A stretch of 64,000 nucleotides of DNA from contig CP154957.1 in assembly GCA_039621445.1 (NCBI GenBank), positions 23,086,761 to 23,150,760 of the forward strand, read 5' to 3'. Each line of letters begins with the position of its first letter. The stretch's first letter is position 1. Below, piece after piece: positions 1-11,221 of the stretch. The position numbers and the translations under genes are program-made. This DNA comes from Euglena gracilis (taxonomy: Eukaryota; Euglenida; Euglenophyceae; Euglenales). Below the pieces are notes generated by a model. It was given only the letters and a program-made list of their open reading frames with translations, made no database searches and was not told the DNA's origin.

Positions 1-1856
1 GTGGCCTTTCTCCAAAGCTTGAAAAATGTGCTGGATGTGATCCAGTTTGAAAGGTTTTACTTGAAATTGCTGATTGAAATTTCCGGCAATCGCTGATCAT
101 TCTCCGTTTTTTTGTTCCCCCTTCTGGTTTTCAAATTAAAAACCATGGGATTAAATGTTGGATATCTGAATTCCCCGCCTTTTTTACAGAACAAGCTTTC
201 TCGTAGTCCAGCAGAACTTTATCTGCCTGTTTCAGGACCAAATTGGTTCTGGGTTTTGGGTGGGTAAACAATTTGTGGGTCCTACCCAGGGGGTTGGATG
301 CCATTTTTGATCAGCTGGCAGGTTGAAGGGGAGGGGGGCATTTTTATGCCACCATTTCAGACCTTTTTAAAGCCTGTGGTGTAGAGGGGGTGTCTCCCCA
401 TTTTCCGTCAATGCAATTTTCCCCCCCAATCATGTGATTTTCTGGGGGCTGGGTGGGGAGTGTTGGACATTTCACCCCTAGTGCCCTCAGGGATTGAGTG
501 CTCTGTAATGGCTGCTGGGTCCACCTTTTCATTGGTGTTGTCAAGTAACATACCATAGGGGCCCGTTTTTGGGTCTCCCCTTGTTTTGACTTGCCCCTGA
601 AATGGGCATTGAGGAAGAAACTTGAGGGGGGGTTTCCCCCTTGTTGTCACATGCCCCTCTGGGGGCCTCCTCCTGGGCCTGCCATTGGCGCAGTATATTG
701 AAATCCCCTGTTGGGCGACAATCGTTTAGCTTCTGGGGTTTCCCCCCTTCTGACAGTTGGCCGCAATGGCCTTGAAAATGTTGGTCTTGAGCATCGTGAT
801 TGGACCCGGGGCCTTGATACCAATTCTGGCCCACTGGTCCTCCTGAAACTTTGATTGTCCCCATTGACTCGTCTTTGATCTGGTACACCAAGCCCAATGA
901 AAATCTTTGGGGGCCTTTGAGGACTGCCAAGCCGACTGAAAATCTTGAGGGTTTCTTGCGGCCCCACCCTTGACCCCTGGGTGGTTATGTGAATGAGAAA
1001 GGGTGGGGGGATGTTTGACCTTTTCTGCCCCTCCAATGGGCTTTGAGGCCTTGGTGCAGATGGCTTCCTTTTCCTTTGTTCCACCGACTTCTGTTGGCGA
1101 GAATACCGTAATGGCCAGTTGTGCCTTCATGGCCTGTGCGGTTTTGGCTTGCTTCCACAGCCCTGCTTGAGCAGTATGTCTTGGATTGCTGGCCCCAGGA
1201 CACTGGCCTCAGGGACGCAGTGGGCTGCCGCCTGTTGCCTCTGCCGCCTTCGGAATCGTCTGACCACTGTCGGCCCGGGTCCGTGGCCATTGCTTTAGGG
1301 GGTTTGGTTTGTGAAATTATCTTTTGGTGAAATTACTTTTGGGGAGGGGGAAGCCACGTTTCGCCACAGTCGAACCGCGCCTTCCGGTTGTCCAGCATCT
1401 GCCTCTGCTGCCGCTCCCTGTCGAATGTCTCCAGCGCTATTCGTCTTGGAAGTCGCTCCTTTTCAGCGACACCCTTCAAAACCCGTCAGTAATCTGAGGT
1501 TCTAATTTGAGGTTCTCAAAAACGCATCTTTCTCTGAATAATTCTAAATTTGGCAGTATTGGCTGTCTTCTTCTTTTTCCAACTGACTTCCTGTCTTCTG
1601 GGCGCCGAAGGGGAAATGAGGGATCAGCCAACTCCGGCAGAAGCGGCACTAAGCGGTACCCTCTGAACCCACCTAAAGATTCCACAAAACACCGCCGGCG
1701 AGCAAGGCATGGCCTCACAAGGGTAAGGGGGGCCCGAGGTGTCCCAACCAAAACCGCCACTGCCGGCGAACAAAGCATGGGTCCAGTGGTTTGTGGTCAT
1801 GGGTCTTCGCCCTCGGTGCCCCTTCCTCCCTGGCTGGTTTTGAGGGAGAACAACGC
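1..1856. other. No supported gene; stop-poor minus strand
   Basis: No gene model can be supported here. From about 330 to 1,290 the minus strand has few stop codons in any frame, so three overlapping Gly/Pro/Gln/Asn-rich readings are open at once. Purine-rich composition explains this more simply than three genes. One reading may be a decayed exon, but no splice pair or domain singles it out. Confidence 0.3.
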
Positions 1857-1882
1857 ACGAATGAACGAACGAACGAACGAAC
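1857..1882 (+). repeat. (GAAC)n microsatellite
   Basis: Short tandem tract of the tetranucleotide gaac, about five units with one variant unit at its start. Confidence 0.9.
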
Positions 1883-1905
1883 AGCAGCACATTCACATAA
1901 TTGCC

Positions 1906-2105
1906 GAAACGGCATGTCTTTCATATTTCCCGACGTTCAGCAATACTTGATGAGGGGTGCCAGTGAAAAGAGCAAAGCAGGACGGATCCGTCCTGCGGTG
2001 CCCAAGCAGCCCCCGACTCACCCACAGCTGCTGCACGTCTTCGAGGTGCTGGGCTTCTCGGGACAAGAGCATTCAGCATTTCAGTGGGACTCGTTGCAGA
2101 AATGA
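1906..2105 (+). CDS. Exon candidate, unknown protein (recombinase-like?)
   Basis: An open frame ends at TGA 2103-2105. Its last 60 or so residues read like real protein: a short hydrophobic start (MSFIFPDVQQYL), a basic stretch (SEKSKAGRIRP), then PKQPPTHPQLLHVFEVLGF. A basic linker followed by P-x-x-P and an 'L...F..L' helix resembles the region before the catalytic domain of some transposon tyrosine recombinases. That is an impression without catalytic residues. No upstream exon could be linked. The minus strand also has an open frame, so the strand is not certain. Confidence 0.3.
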
Positions 2106-2354
2106 GGAAGACGAAAAGGCGCAAGAAAGGCGCAAAGGATGACAAACCCGCTGGGTGAAAAATGGTTTGGTTTTGCTCCATTTCAGAAGGCAACCCACTG
2201 AAACGATGAATGGGCAACTCTTGTGTTGGAAAAACAAGTTATGGTGGGGTGCCCCCCTGGTCAAGGGGGGGACACCGCCACCCGCCACCCACCTAAATCA
2301 CGACATCCTTCTTGTGTCGAACCGCTGCCTGGTGTGTGCGCTAACGTGTGGTGT

Positions 2355-2597
2355 AAACCCCCCCCCTGATAGAAGCACGGGGCCGCCTACAAGCGCAGGG
2401 TCCAAATAAAAACGCACCCCCTGCCGCCGAAGACGGCGGACCGCTACAAGCGCACCCCTCATTTTGATGGGATTTCTAAAGGAAATCAACAAAAATCGCG
2501 CAGGTAGGGTCCAAATAGAAGCGCACCCCCCCCCTCCGCCGCCGGAGGCGGCGGTCCGCTATAAGCGCACCCGTGCTTCTATTAAGGGGGGGGGGTT
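2355..2597. mobile_element. Poly-C/G-ended inverted-repeat element (243 bp)
   Basis: The left end (2355-2383: aaa, C-run, then tgatagaagcacgggg) is the reverse complement of the right end (2570-2597: cccgtgcttctatta, G-run, tt). Inside are two diverged direct copies (2396-2458 and 2508-2568) of a GC-rich unit containing 'ccgccg..cggcgg' and 'aagcgcaccc'. It has no coding capacity and looks like a MITE. Confidence 0.65.
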
Positions 2598-2723
2598 AAC
2601 CAACCTACTTTCTTGCAGCCTTGGTGCGTACGTCAAAAACAAATCGACCTCTCAGAATGCGCCATGCACCCCCCCCCTCAGTGCCCATATCATCTAGCCT
2701 CATCCAACTGAAGGTCTTTGTGC

Positions 2724-3313
2724 AAACCCCGCCCCATTTAAACCGACCCGTCGGTTTAGGACTTTTGGGTTGGCGGAAATCCTGGAGGGAGTCGGTTTGG
2801 ACTGGGGTCAGTTTCAGATGGTGACTTCAGTTTCTCCTGTCAAAGTCAATGTCTGATACGCTTTCTACCGTCCTGTCCTCGTTTGCTTGTGGTGTGGAGC
2901 TGAAGGAATCGGGGTCGCAGGTGGCGAGCATCGCCTCTGACAACGAATTATGTTTGGATACATCCACACCTCACATGTTGATGACATTGAGCCCATCACC
3001 TTGCCTTCCTTTGTTCATAACCCTTTGGACGAAATTGTCAAAAAAGGTTTGATGAGGAAATCTGGGCTTCCACTGTCACCTGTGCCGCCAACCAAGCAGC
3101 GCTCCATCCGCTCATATTTCATGCAAAATAACCATTCAATGAGCCTGGACGCTCTTTTTGTCGGCGGCTTCCATTGTGTTGTGAATGTTTGTCATCCAAC
3201 TTGCCATGGGTCGGTTTACTTCTTTTTTTGGTTGAAATTCTGCAATGGGTCGGTTTGGAAGGGTAGGTCGGTTGAGAAGGGGGGGGGGTCGGTTTAAATG
3301 GGGGGGGGGGGTT
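2724..3313. mobile_element. Inverted-repeat element with 'catttaaaccgaccc' ends
   Basis: The left end 2724-2750 (aaccccgccccatttaaaccga) pairs with the right end about 3285-3313 (tcggtttaaatgggg then a G-run and tt). Copies of 'gggtcggttt' occur inside near both ends (about 2790, 3210, 3245 and 3265), like subterminal repeats. No coding region is apparent in the 0.5-kb interior. Confidence 0.6.
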
Positions 3314-3834
3314 AGGAGTCAGCCATGGTTCAAGGTGGTGCATATTGTGTGTGATGTTATGTGATTAAGCCATTCCTTTCCTTCCCTTTATTTGAACTGT
3401 TCATCAGAGAAGCCTCGGCCCTCTCAGACTCATACATTAGATTTTCGAGAAGAAAACCAAGATGTATCAGCCAAAAATTCACCATCGCCAGGCTTTTGTT
3501 TTTGGACATCGGCAAATAATGATCGTATTCTCAAGCTTTCCACTCTTTTGCCGATCTTGCCTGGAGGCCAATTATATCACCCAATGGTGCATTTTGGATG
3601 CACCACTGGGGAAAAATTAGAATGAACAATTAATGGAAAAAAAGCTTTTTGTGGACGTGACCTAAATTATTTGGCTCAATCCATGAATTATCTCCTTATT
3701 TTCTTGGCCTCTTTGTCAATGGCTAATAAACTTGAAACCCCAACTTTGAAAAATTACAGTCACTTTCTTGGTCGGATGCTGAACGCCCTGAATACGCCCG
3801 CAAAGCGGACACGCATGAAGGTCACAGAACTTAG

Positions 3835-3969
3835 CTTTTTCACGGCACCGGTTGGCGCATTTCTTCCCGTCTCCGCGCTGGTGCTGACACTTCGGTGGGG
3901 CTATCTGAGATGGCTGTGGAGCAGGGGCAGCAACCGGTACCTGTGAAAACGGATGCCACCCAACAATGA
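3835..3969 (+). CDS. Weak terminal-exon candidate
   Basis: The frame after 'cacagaacttag' is open to TGA 3967-3969 and ends in a plausible tail (SEMAVEQGQQPVPVKTD). No upstream partner exon or domain was recognised. From here to 4,520 nothing else is supported; 4,090-4,190 is G/C-run-rich low-complexity DNA. Confidence 0.2.
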   Translation, partial: LFHGTGWRISSRLRAGADTSVGLSEMAVEQGQQPVPVKTDATQQ

Positions 3970-5909
3970 CACAAAACGATCAGCTTAAATCGCTGCCACT
4001 GGTTGGAGCCACCTTCAGGGTGCTATGAAGCGAAAACAAATATCGGCGCAAACCCCCAGAAAGAAAATTCTGACCATTTGGGGGTGGGTATCCCCAGGCC
4101 CCCCCACCCAGCAGCAGGAGGGAGGGGAAGGTCCGGACCCTCCTTCCGGTCCACAGAGGGGAGTGGGGGGGGGGGCTTTACCACACCCTGCTTTGTAAAA
4201 CCCTCGCGAGCTTGCTAGATTGCAGTTTCGTCCCTCAAAGTGGAATAAATATGAGAAATTGCATGATTTGGGAGACGGAGGTTCTTAGGCGGCCTAACTC
4301 GCACTTAGCTTTGAAAGTAACTGTGAATTTGCGCCGACGTGCAAATCCAAAAAAAATCTGTTTTCGAATACCGAGGCCTGAGACTCAGGACAGTCTGAAA
4401 ATAATGTCTCCCTGCACCTCAGGGCCTGGGGACGAAAACAACGACTTGGAACTTCGCGGTCTACGGGCACAGCGCTCCCGGGTCCCAGTTTGCATGAACA
4501 CAAAGCGCCGGGTGATGAAACGAGGGGACTCCATTGCGCATTTGCGCTTTGGCGCAAAGATTTTTTTCATTGCTGTACTTGCACAATGATAACAACATAT
4601 GTGTCAACATAAATTTCCATTGCGCCAAAGCGCAATGGGTAGGCTTATGAAGAATAGAAATTTAAGAGTTACACTGCGCCTTTGCATTGGCGTGGGTGTT
4701 GCGCCGAAGCGCAATATAACTGCTTGAACCTTATCTCACAATGGAGGGAGAGAACGGCCTTGGTAGAGTATGAACACCAGAGAGGATAGAGCACAAAATG
4801 TAGTGCAGGGGGATGGAGATCGACTCTTGGTCACGTTGCGTCAGAATTGGTCAACATTGAGCTTCGGCGCAAAACCCACGCTGCTTTTACAGTTTTAAAA
4901 TTGTATTTATATTGCGCTTTGGCGCAATATAACTCTTAAATTTTCGTTTTACATAAGCCTGCCCAGTGCACTTTGGCGCAATGGGCACCAATTTTTAATT
5001 TCTTATTTTTATCACTGTGGGTGGAGAGAGCAGTCCTGGAAGCATCTCATCACCAGAGCGAACGGAGCTAAGGTGGAGGGAAGCCTTCCCTGGGACAGGA
5101 AGCCAACCCCCTGGTGTGTGAAAGCAACTACCAACTGCTTCATATCCAGCCGTCTCTTGTCCTAGGCGTTGTGAGCCCAACTGCCAGTGCCGCAGGTTCC
5201 CCCCAGTTGCTTCGCAGTTAAGCATGCCTGAGGGGCCCTTCTTTTTGGCCGATTTTTGAAAGTCGGAAAATTTCTGTTTGGAAAATAACAGGCACCAGAT
5301 AAGCCCGGGGAATTACAGCCGAGGAAACAGTTTTGGGCGCCGAAAAAGTGTTTTAAAGAAGCTCGTCACCCCCCTTTCCTCACCCAGGATTTGAAGCACA
5401 CAACTTTGGGGATGAGCGAATGGGATTGAGAAATTGAAAGGGTCCATCAACAACCGCAGAGAAGGGAAGACATGCTGACACACCTTTGTTCGGTAATTTG
5501 CAACCCACCAGACAGCCACATGCCACCGGGCAGATGGAGGGCATTGTTCAGCCGAAAAAGGTCTTTCTGTCAACATCCCAAAAAACCCTACTTTGTGCAC
5601 TGAGTGCAAGGTCAGTGAGGCTCCACAGCCTACCGCCCACGCTTCGTCTTATTGTAACAGCCACTTCCTCCCCAGCGCCTGAATAGTTCAAAAGCACCAA
5701 CCAAGCTTCTGGCACAGCAGCGCTCAAACACCCCTCATCATTCTCCTCTTTCGCCCACCTTCTCACACAGCACGAACACATTCAAATGCATCTGCCATTT
5801 GAAAGGACATTGCGCTTAAGCGCAAATGTTTTACCTTACACTTAAGCGCAATGTAAAACATTTGCGCTTGAATGTAACAGAATATACAACAGAATATATT
5901 TGCGCAACG

Positions 5910-6221
5910 TATAACAAAAGCCCCTGAGCTTATGGGAGTCCCTCTGATGTGTTACGGTGTGTCGGGGGCCCTCTCTGAACGGCCAATGTGCGGGCTTGGT
6001 GAGGAAATACATTGCGCCGAAGCGCAAAACATCATACAAAAAATGAAAAGTGCAAACAGGCGGCTGACGTGTAATTTGAATGAAAATTATGTAGGTATGT
6101 ACATTGCGCTTCGGCGCAATGTATTTCCTCACCAAGCCCTCACACTGGCCGTTCAGAGAGGGCCCCCGACACACCGTAACACATCAGAGGGACTCCCATA
6201 AGCTCGGGGGCTTCTGTTATA
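5910..6221. mobile_element. MITE with ~110-bp inverted arms
   Basis: The arms at about 5,910-6,023 and 6,108-6,221 are near-perfect inverted copies. They start tataacaaaagccccc/t and end at cattgcgc palindromes, with only about 85 bp between them. A transcript would fold into a long hairpin. Small differences between the arms suggest some age. Confidence 0.8.
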
Positions 6222-6350
6222 AACCCCCCCCCAAATAATAAACCCCCCCCAAATAATAAACCCCCCCCAAATAATAAACCCCCCCCTGGACCCCGACTTC
6301 GGGTGTCCAAATAATAAACCGGGGGGGTTTATTATTTGGGGGGGGGGTTT
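6221..6350. mobile_element. Poly-C element with aaataataaacccc units
   Basis: Four tandem 'aaataataaa'+C-run units (6,221-6,290) are followed by a short spacer with 'gacttcgggtgtcc', then the inverted unit 'aaaccgggggggtttattattt'+G-run (6,316-6,350). It directly abuts the preceding MITE. Confidence 0.65.
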
Positions 6351-6420
6351 ACATTGCGCTGAAGCGCAAATGTTTTACATTGCGCTTAAGCGCAAGGTAA
6401 AACTATTGCGCTTAAGCGCC

Positions 6421-7177
6421 ATGTCCATAAACATTGTCTTCTGTGCCCGGCAGTGTGGGGCATGGTGTTGTCGTTGGGACAGGTCCCTGGGCTTGCCCTC
6501 AATCCCCCCAACCCACTCCACCCGGGTGGTTCCCGCTGTACCACTCTTGCACTTCAAGCACCCAGGGATCACAACTCTGTGACATGCCGTTTTTTCCCCA
6601 AGTTTTCACAACGTGTGTGTAGAGTCCACCCTCTGGATGCCTCAGCAGGCAACCCTTAACGGACACATCGCAGAGCCCAAAAAAGGCAACAAAAAGGGCC
6701 AAATTACACCCAGCCTGTGTAGCACCATCTGGGGAACACAGTCAAGGCTTCAAAAACGAGGGACTCGCAACCGGGGTTTTGGCCCTGTTTTGGGAAAATT
6801 CACGTGTCCCGGCATTCACACCCAGGGTTTTGAACCTTTTTCAAAATGGTGCACTGGCTGAAAAACACCAAAATTGGGCCTGTTTCCCGGGTCCCAACAT
6901 CGCCAAATGATGCGCACGCCACCGTGGAGGGTCTCTCCGTGGAACCAGAGGGTCAAAAGGGTGGGTTCTACCGCCGGGTCTCAAAAAATTTGGGAATTTG
7001 CGCCAAAGCGCAAGCTAAAAATCAAAACCTTAAGTGCGAGTTTGGCCGCCTAAGAGGTTGAGGTTGGAGGTGTTGGAGGTGTTCTTCTCGGTGCCCCTTG
7101 GAAATGAAGCACCTTGGCTATGCAGATTACACTTCTGAGCTGAGGAGAGGTTTGCTGAGGAGAGGTTTATTGGGACC
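6421..7177. other. No supported gene
   Basis: Mixed-composition DNA. A minus-strand frame around 6,500-6,660 (containing KTWGKNGMSQSCDPWVLE) reads somewhat like protein, but no splice pair supports it. Confidence 0.25.
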
Positions 7178-7273
7178 AGGGAATTTCTTAAGGACCCCCC
7201 GGGGGGGGTGGAGCCTCGGGCTGGCAAAAAGGCTGCTGGCTGGATTTGAGCTGCTGGCTGGGCCCGCCCCCAA

Positions 7274-7305
<32 letters not shown>

Positions 7306-7684
7306 CGGGGGCTGGGGGGGGCTGGGCTGGGCTGGGTCGGTGAAAAACAAAATTTTCTAACACATTTTGCCATTTTCGACATTTTGGTGGACGGAGCTAG
7401 ATCAAGGCTGGGGGCTGTGATGGAGGAAACTGTGGTGAGGGGAAAAAATGCAGGGATAGGTGAGCTGGGCAGCCCAGTTGGCTGGCCAGCCTACGGCCGG
7501 TTGGCCCGGCCTTCGGCCGGCTGGCCCGGCCTCCGGCCGGGCTGGACCCGACTTTATTTCAGTCGACCCCCGGGGGGGGGGGGGCTCCCAGCCCGAATTT
7601 GGGCTGCTGGCTGGATTTGAGCTGCTGGCTGGCTGGACCCCCCCCCCGGGGGGTAGGGTACCCTCCGGCTTAAGAAATTTCCTG
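7178..7684. mobile_element. Family L MITE, Mutator-like (9-bp TSD)
   Basis: The terminal inverted repeats are agggaatttcttaagg on the left and cttaagaaatttcctg on the right, flanked by a perfect 9-bp direct duplication attgggacc (7169-7177 and 7685-7693). A 9-bp duplication is typical of Mutator-like elements (established knowledge). The interior has a 31-base G run (7274-7304), repeated ggctgctggctgg segments and no transposase. It is non-autonomous. Confidence 0.8.
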
Positions 7685-7984
7685 ATTGGGACCCAGGGAA
7701 GGGGGAAACAGAAGAAACCCCGCCTCTGGCAGGGTACCCACTCGCCCCCCCCCCCGCACTGCATATTTTCGAGTAGCCTCTTTGGAGACGCTGGGAGACG
7801 GTCCCTGATTCAAAAGATCTAAAGATTGGAAAGCATCCTGGACCACATGATTGATGCACACTCTTGGCTCCAGAATTTTTTTTAAGTTTCGCGACCTGGG
7901 GGGGGGGTCGCAGCTGAGCACCCCCCCCACCGGGGAAATGCTAATTATGCACCTTGCCGTCACATGGCTGCTGTATTTGGGATC

Positions 7985-8080
7985 CCAGGTAGGTTGTAAA
8001 AAGGGGCTGGCTGGACCCCCAGGGGGGGAGGATCCAGTGGTCCAGCCAGCTGAAAAAAAAAAAAAAAAAAAAAAAAAAAC
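7985..8080. repeat. Family L fragment plus poly-A tract
   Basis: An inverted pair (ctggctggacccccag / ggtccagccagc) resembling family L subterminal sequence ends in an uninterrupted A run of about 27 bases (8053-8079). Confidence 0.5.
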
Positions 8081-8364
8081 CTCAAAAACGCCGTTTTTGG
8101 AACTTCTTTTGACCATTTTTTCTTGAATCTAGCTGTGCCCCGCTGCCCCAACTATCGGAACCCCCTCCCCCGGACCACCACAGCCCAAGCGGGAGTTTGT
8201 GGTTGAAAAAAAAAGAGGTGCCAGCTGCCCTCCGGTCGATAGGGTACCTCCAACAAAAGAAACCCCATGCTTCCGTCAGCAACAAAAAACAACGGGAGAT
8301 AACACTGCAACGGACCTGGACACTGGTATCCGGGAAGATGCGCAGCTCATGGTCGCCACCGGTC

Positions 8365-8601
8365 TCACAGCGCCTTGGCTGCTTCTCCATCGAAACTGGA
8401 TCGGTTTCCCAAAAAAGAAAATCCAAGGGGGCTGTGGTCCCCAGCATGCACCCACTGAAGCAGCTGCCCATGCTTGCGTGCCACGGTGCCACTGGACACA
8501 GCCACCTTGTAGCCGTTGGAGGCATGCCGCCACTCCTGAGCCGGATGCTTCCCGAGACGCTTCCATGAAAACGTACGCGAGCTGAATGCGTATGGCGGCA
8601 C
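8365..8601 (-). CDS. Exon candidate, unknown protein
   Basis: A minus-strand frame of about 78 codons with natural composition, including KRLGKHPAQEWRHASNGYK and GQLLQWVHAGDHSPLGFSF. The two plus-strand frames are open too, so strand and frame are not proven. No family was recognised. It lies downstream, in minus-strand sense, of the GH5 exons at 11-12.5 kb, but no splice pair ties it to them. Confidence 0.35.
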   Translation of the reverse strand: MPPYAFSSRTFSWKRLGKHPAQEWRHASNGYKVAVSSGTVARKHGQLLQWVHAGDHSPLGFSFLGNRSSFDGEAAKAL

Positions 8602-8639
8602 CCAAAGGCAGGTGTCTCATTTAATTGGCTTGCAACGTT

Positions 8640-10065
8640 CCCGCGTTATTTATCCTTTTAACGAAATTCGCTCTAATGCATTGTTTACTCCGTCAAAACA
8701 CTTGTGGACAGTGCAGAAATTAACCCCCAGACCCTCTGCCCCCGGGAGAATCAAAACATCAGGCGCCACAGAAACAGAACAACAAAAAAACGATTGCCTC
8801 TGCAAAAACAAAACAAATATCAGCCCAAGGACTCCCAATGAGCAATTTCAAATCCTGGGCTGTCAGTAAAATCGTGCTGGGTCAGCGAGCACTCCAAAAA
8901 GCTGGGAATGGGAGGGGGTGAAAAACTTCAAAAGCACTGGGACAATCAAATCCTCTCAAATAGTGCTGGAAATAGTTGGGCTTTGTTCTCTTGGCAATTT
9001 GTATCCTTTCATTTGAGCCATTTTGTTCGGTTCCTTGCAGACACACGCAGAGGAACTCATAGCGCACATTGCATCTCTCCATTACACATCCAAACAACAC
9101 CAAAGCTGAGGACGGCATGACCAGGGTACTGTAGTTTGGGAACAAAGAATTCGTTTGGGCGGTCGCGTGAGGAAGTGCAGCGAAATTTGAACACGTACTC
9201 TTTGGTGTCGATGTCCGCTGCAGGAGCTTGCACAATACACGCGCGCACAATACACAATACTGGAGCTTTGGAAAAGAAAGTTTTGATTGAACTTCAGAAA
9301 AGGTAATATTGCTGTAAAAAAGATGCGGCTTTTAAGGCATTTCATAGACTTCCTAATTGGTGGTGCCACCGAAAACCTCTGTCCTCCGACCAAGGGGGGG
9401 TGGTGTTGGACATCGGGTTCTGACCAAAAAAGGAGGACCAGGGCCGGTTGCAAGACTAGGGTACATTTTCAAACCAAACCATATTCTATTGCCAGAACGT
9501 CGTCGTTGTGATTTTTGTTATCCCATGGCAATCATTCCCCCCCCCTCTTTGCCACCGCCCACATAGTGTCCACGGAGAAATTCGGTCAGGATACAGGTGC
9601 AGAATGGTGAGGCGATGCGTCGGCTGGGATTCCCAAACCTGTCCAGGAGGAGGGGAGTTGTGCAACCCTCCTTTAAAAAAGCCTCAATTCGACCCCAACC
9701 CCAGGGACTCGCACGGGGTTCCTACCTTGAAAAAAAGCCAATTGGCTCGTGTCAACGAGCCATTGGCTCGTTGACACAAGTCAATGGCACCGGGCGATAA
9801 TGCAGCCCTTGAAAAAAAAAAAAGCTGTCATGTGCGACATTGAGCAGCACCTCTCAAAGCCCCCCTTGCTGGATCATAATAAGGGCAATACAGGGGGTTC
9901 GGATCCACGCCGGGAAATTAATTGCCTGCGTCCCCCTGGGGGAATTGCTGCAGGAGGGGAATCCCCGCATACCGCCGAGGGTGGGGGCGGACGGCCGCGA
10001 CCAAAGCCTGGGCATAGATTCACTTAACCTCCCCCAAATAACTTTGCCCCCGCAAAGTTAGTGGA
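8640..10065. other. No supported gene
   Basis: AT-richer DNA without a convincing exon. A small hairpin (ggctcgtgtcaacgagcc / ggctcgttgacac) lies at about 9,740-9,778. Confidence 0.3.
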
Positions 10066-10069
10066 CCCA

Positions 10070-10405
10070 TCATACAATTTTTTACCGACCCCTGGGGGGG
10101 GGGAGGGGGGGGGTCACTCCATTCTTCGAAAAACCAGTCAGTCACTTTTTCTTCCTTCAGGAAAAAGGTCAGTCACCAACCCCCCCGGGGGGGGGGGGTC
10201 GGCCACTCTGGAATCCGAAGGAAATTTGACCAGAAACACGAAAAAAAGGCCAAAAAAATTTCCGGTGCCTTCGGCGCCGGGTCACTTTGGTGGTTTTTTT
10301 GCCGACCCCCCCGGGGGGGGGGAGGGGTGCATGCCAAAAACCAGTCAGTCACTCTGAAAAAACCAGTCCCCCGGGGGGGGGGGGGGGGGGGGGGGGGCGG
10401 CCAGT
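10070..10405. repeat. Family A repeat (ccagtcagtcac / poly-G)
   Basis: Repeated 'aaaaccagtcagtcac' words are separated by C-run/G-run junctions, with an interior 'ccggtgccttcggcgccgg' hairpin. Related blocks occur at 17,575-17,860, 29,925-30,010 and, inverted, at 30,930-31,240. It ends in a G run of more than 25 bases (about 10,373-10,397). Confidence 0.6.
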
Positions 10406-10639
10406 GACCAAGTGATTGTATGGGACCCATCCTCTTGTCCTCTACCCCCTCCAAAGCTATTTGGGCAATGCCCAAAACCGGTGGTGGATTGCTTTTTCCT
10501 CGAAGCAATTTTCTTATTTATTTGCTTTTTTGTTGATTTGTTTTGTTTATTTTATTATCATTTGCTTTATTTACTCAATTATTTAATTTTAATTCATCTG
10601 TTGTCAAATGCAATTTTGATAACTGCAACAATTTCTTAA

Positions 10640-10940
10640 TGCATTTGCATTTGGGGGGGGGGCCGGGGGGGAGGGCACTTTTCCTCAAAACCACCGAAAT
10701 CACTTTTTCCGAAAACAACCCACCCACAACCTCCCCTTGGGGGGAGGGGGATACCCACCAAACACCCACCCAAAATCGGCCGAAACCCTTCCAAAAACTT
10801 TCCAGCCCGGCCAAAGGCTGGGCCGGACTGACCCATGGCACACCCCACCCCCGGCAGGGAGAAGGAGGGGTTCAACAGCCCCAACCCACCCACCCACTAA
10901 AACTGGCCCACCAACCTCGGGGGCCAGGGTCACACAGGTG
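10640..10940. repeat. Poly-G repeat related to 16,335-16,600
   Basis: Shares an ordered set of words with 16,335-16,600: cacccaaaatcggcc, a purine/T-rich stretch, 'ggctgggc', 'acccatggca' and 'ccaacccacccac'. The similarity is patchy, indicating an old repeat family. 10,440-10,640 is AT-rich with no feature. Confidence 0.5.
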
Positions 10941-10956
10941 GCAAAGTGAAGCTATG

Positions 10957-11133
10957 GGCCCGGCCCCCATCGTACTGGCTGCCAGTGTTCTTCATCTGGT
11001 CCCGGCTGAAGAGGGAGAGGTCCTCACCGTTCCAGTGGTCGCCGTGCTTGTTGGAGTTGTCGGGGCAGTAGTTCCACAGCGTCGACCCGGCGATGCAATA
11101 CTCGACTGCCTTCATTGTCCCCCGCGGCAACCT
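10957..11133 (-). CDS. GH5 endoglycoceramidase-like, C-terminal exon
   Basis: The minus-strand frame reads TMKAVEYC, then [12 protein letters not shown], then [10 protein letters not shown], then DGGRA. This order (a helix after the nucleophile strand, the TLWNY-pDN strand, GD-WNGEDLS, GGRA) is the C-terminal half of the (beta/alpha)8 barrel in GH5 subfamily 12-type endoglycoceramidases and steryl-glucosidases. These enzymes hydrolyse the glucosyl bond of glycosphingolipids or sterol glucosides (established family knowledge). The motif before it in the family lies in the exon at 12,382-12,507. A purine-ended AG acceptor precedes it; the exact start and donor are uncertain. The RPY motif that normally follows GGRA was not found, so the gene may be broken. 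Confidence 0.75.
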
Positions 11134-11221
11134 CACAAAGAGAAAACATTGGCCCAGAATGCCGTGCTTCGGTGAAGAAAATGGTCACAAAAAAAGAGAT
11201 CAGTCGGCAGCTGGATTGAGC

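Larger units (their letters stand above)
4530..6420. repeat. Cluster of cattgcgc-N4-gcgcaatg palindromes
   Basis: At least ten palindromes of the form cattgcgc-(caaa, cgaa, cttc, ttaa or ttta)-gcgcaat occur, for example near 4,540, 4,618, 4,710, 4,911, 4,970, 5,810, 5,845, 6,011, 6,101, 6,355 and 6,385. The outer arms are kept while the central four bases vary. No bounded element containing all of them could be defined; one sub-element is annotated separately. Between 4,990 and 5,800 no gene was recognised. Confidence 0.7.

Noticed and set aside
330-1290. Three overlapping minus-strand open frames
   Set aside because: All three frames are open because the strand is purine-rich; no splice sites, domain or preferred frame.
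7246-7382. Poly-Gly / poly-Pro proteins on opposite strands
   Set aside because: Translation of a 31-base G run; no biological signal.
8365-8601. SAND-like domain from the HPAQEWRHA string
   Set aside because: Only a short resemblance; the rest of the domain pattern is absent.
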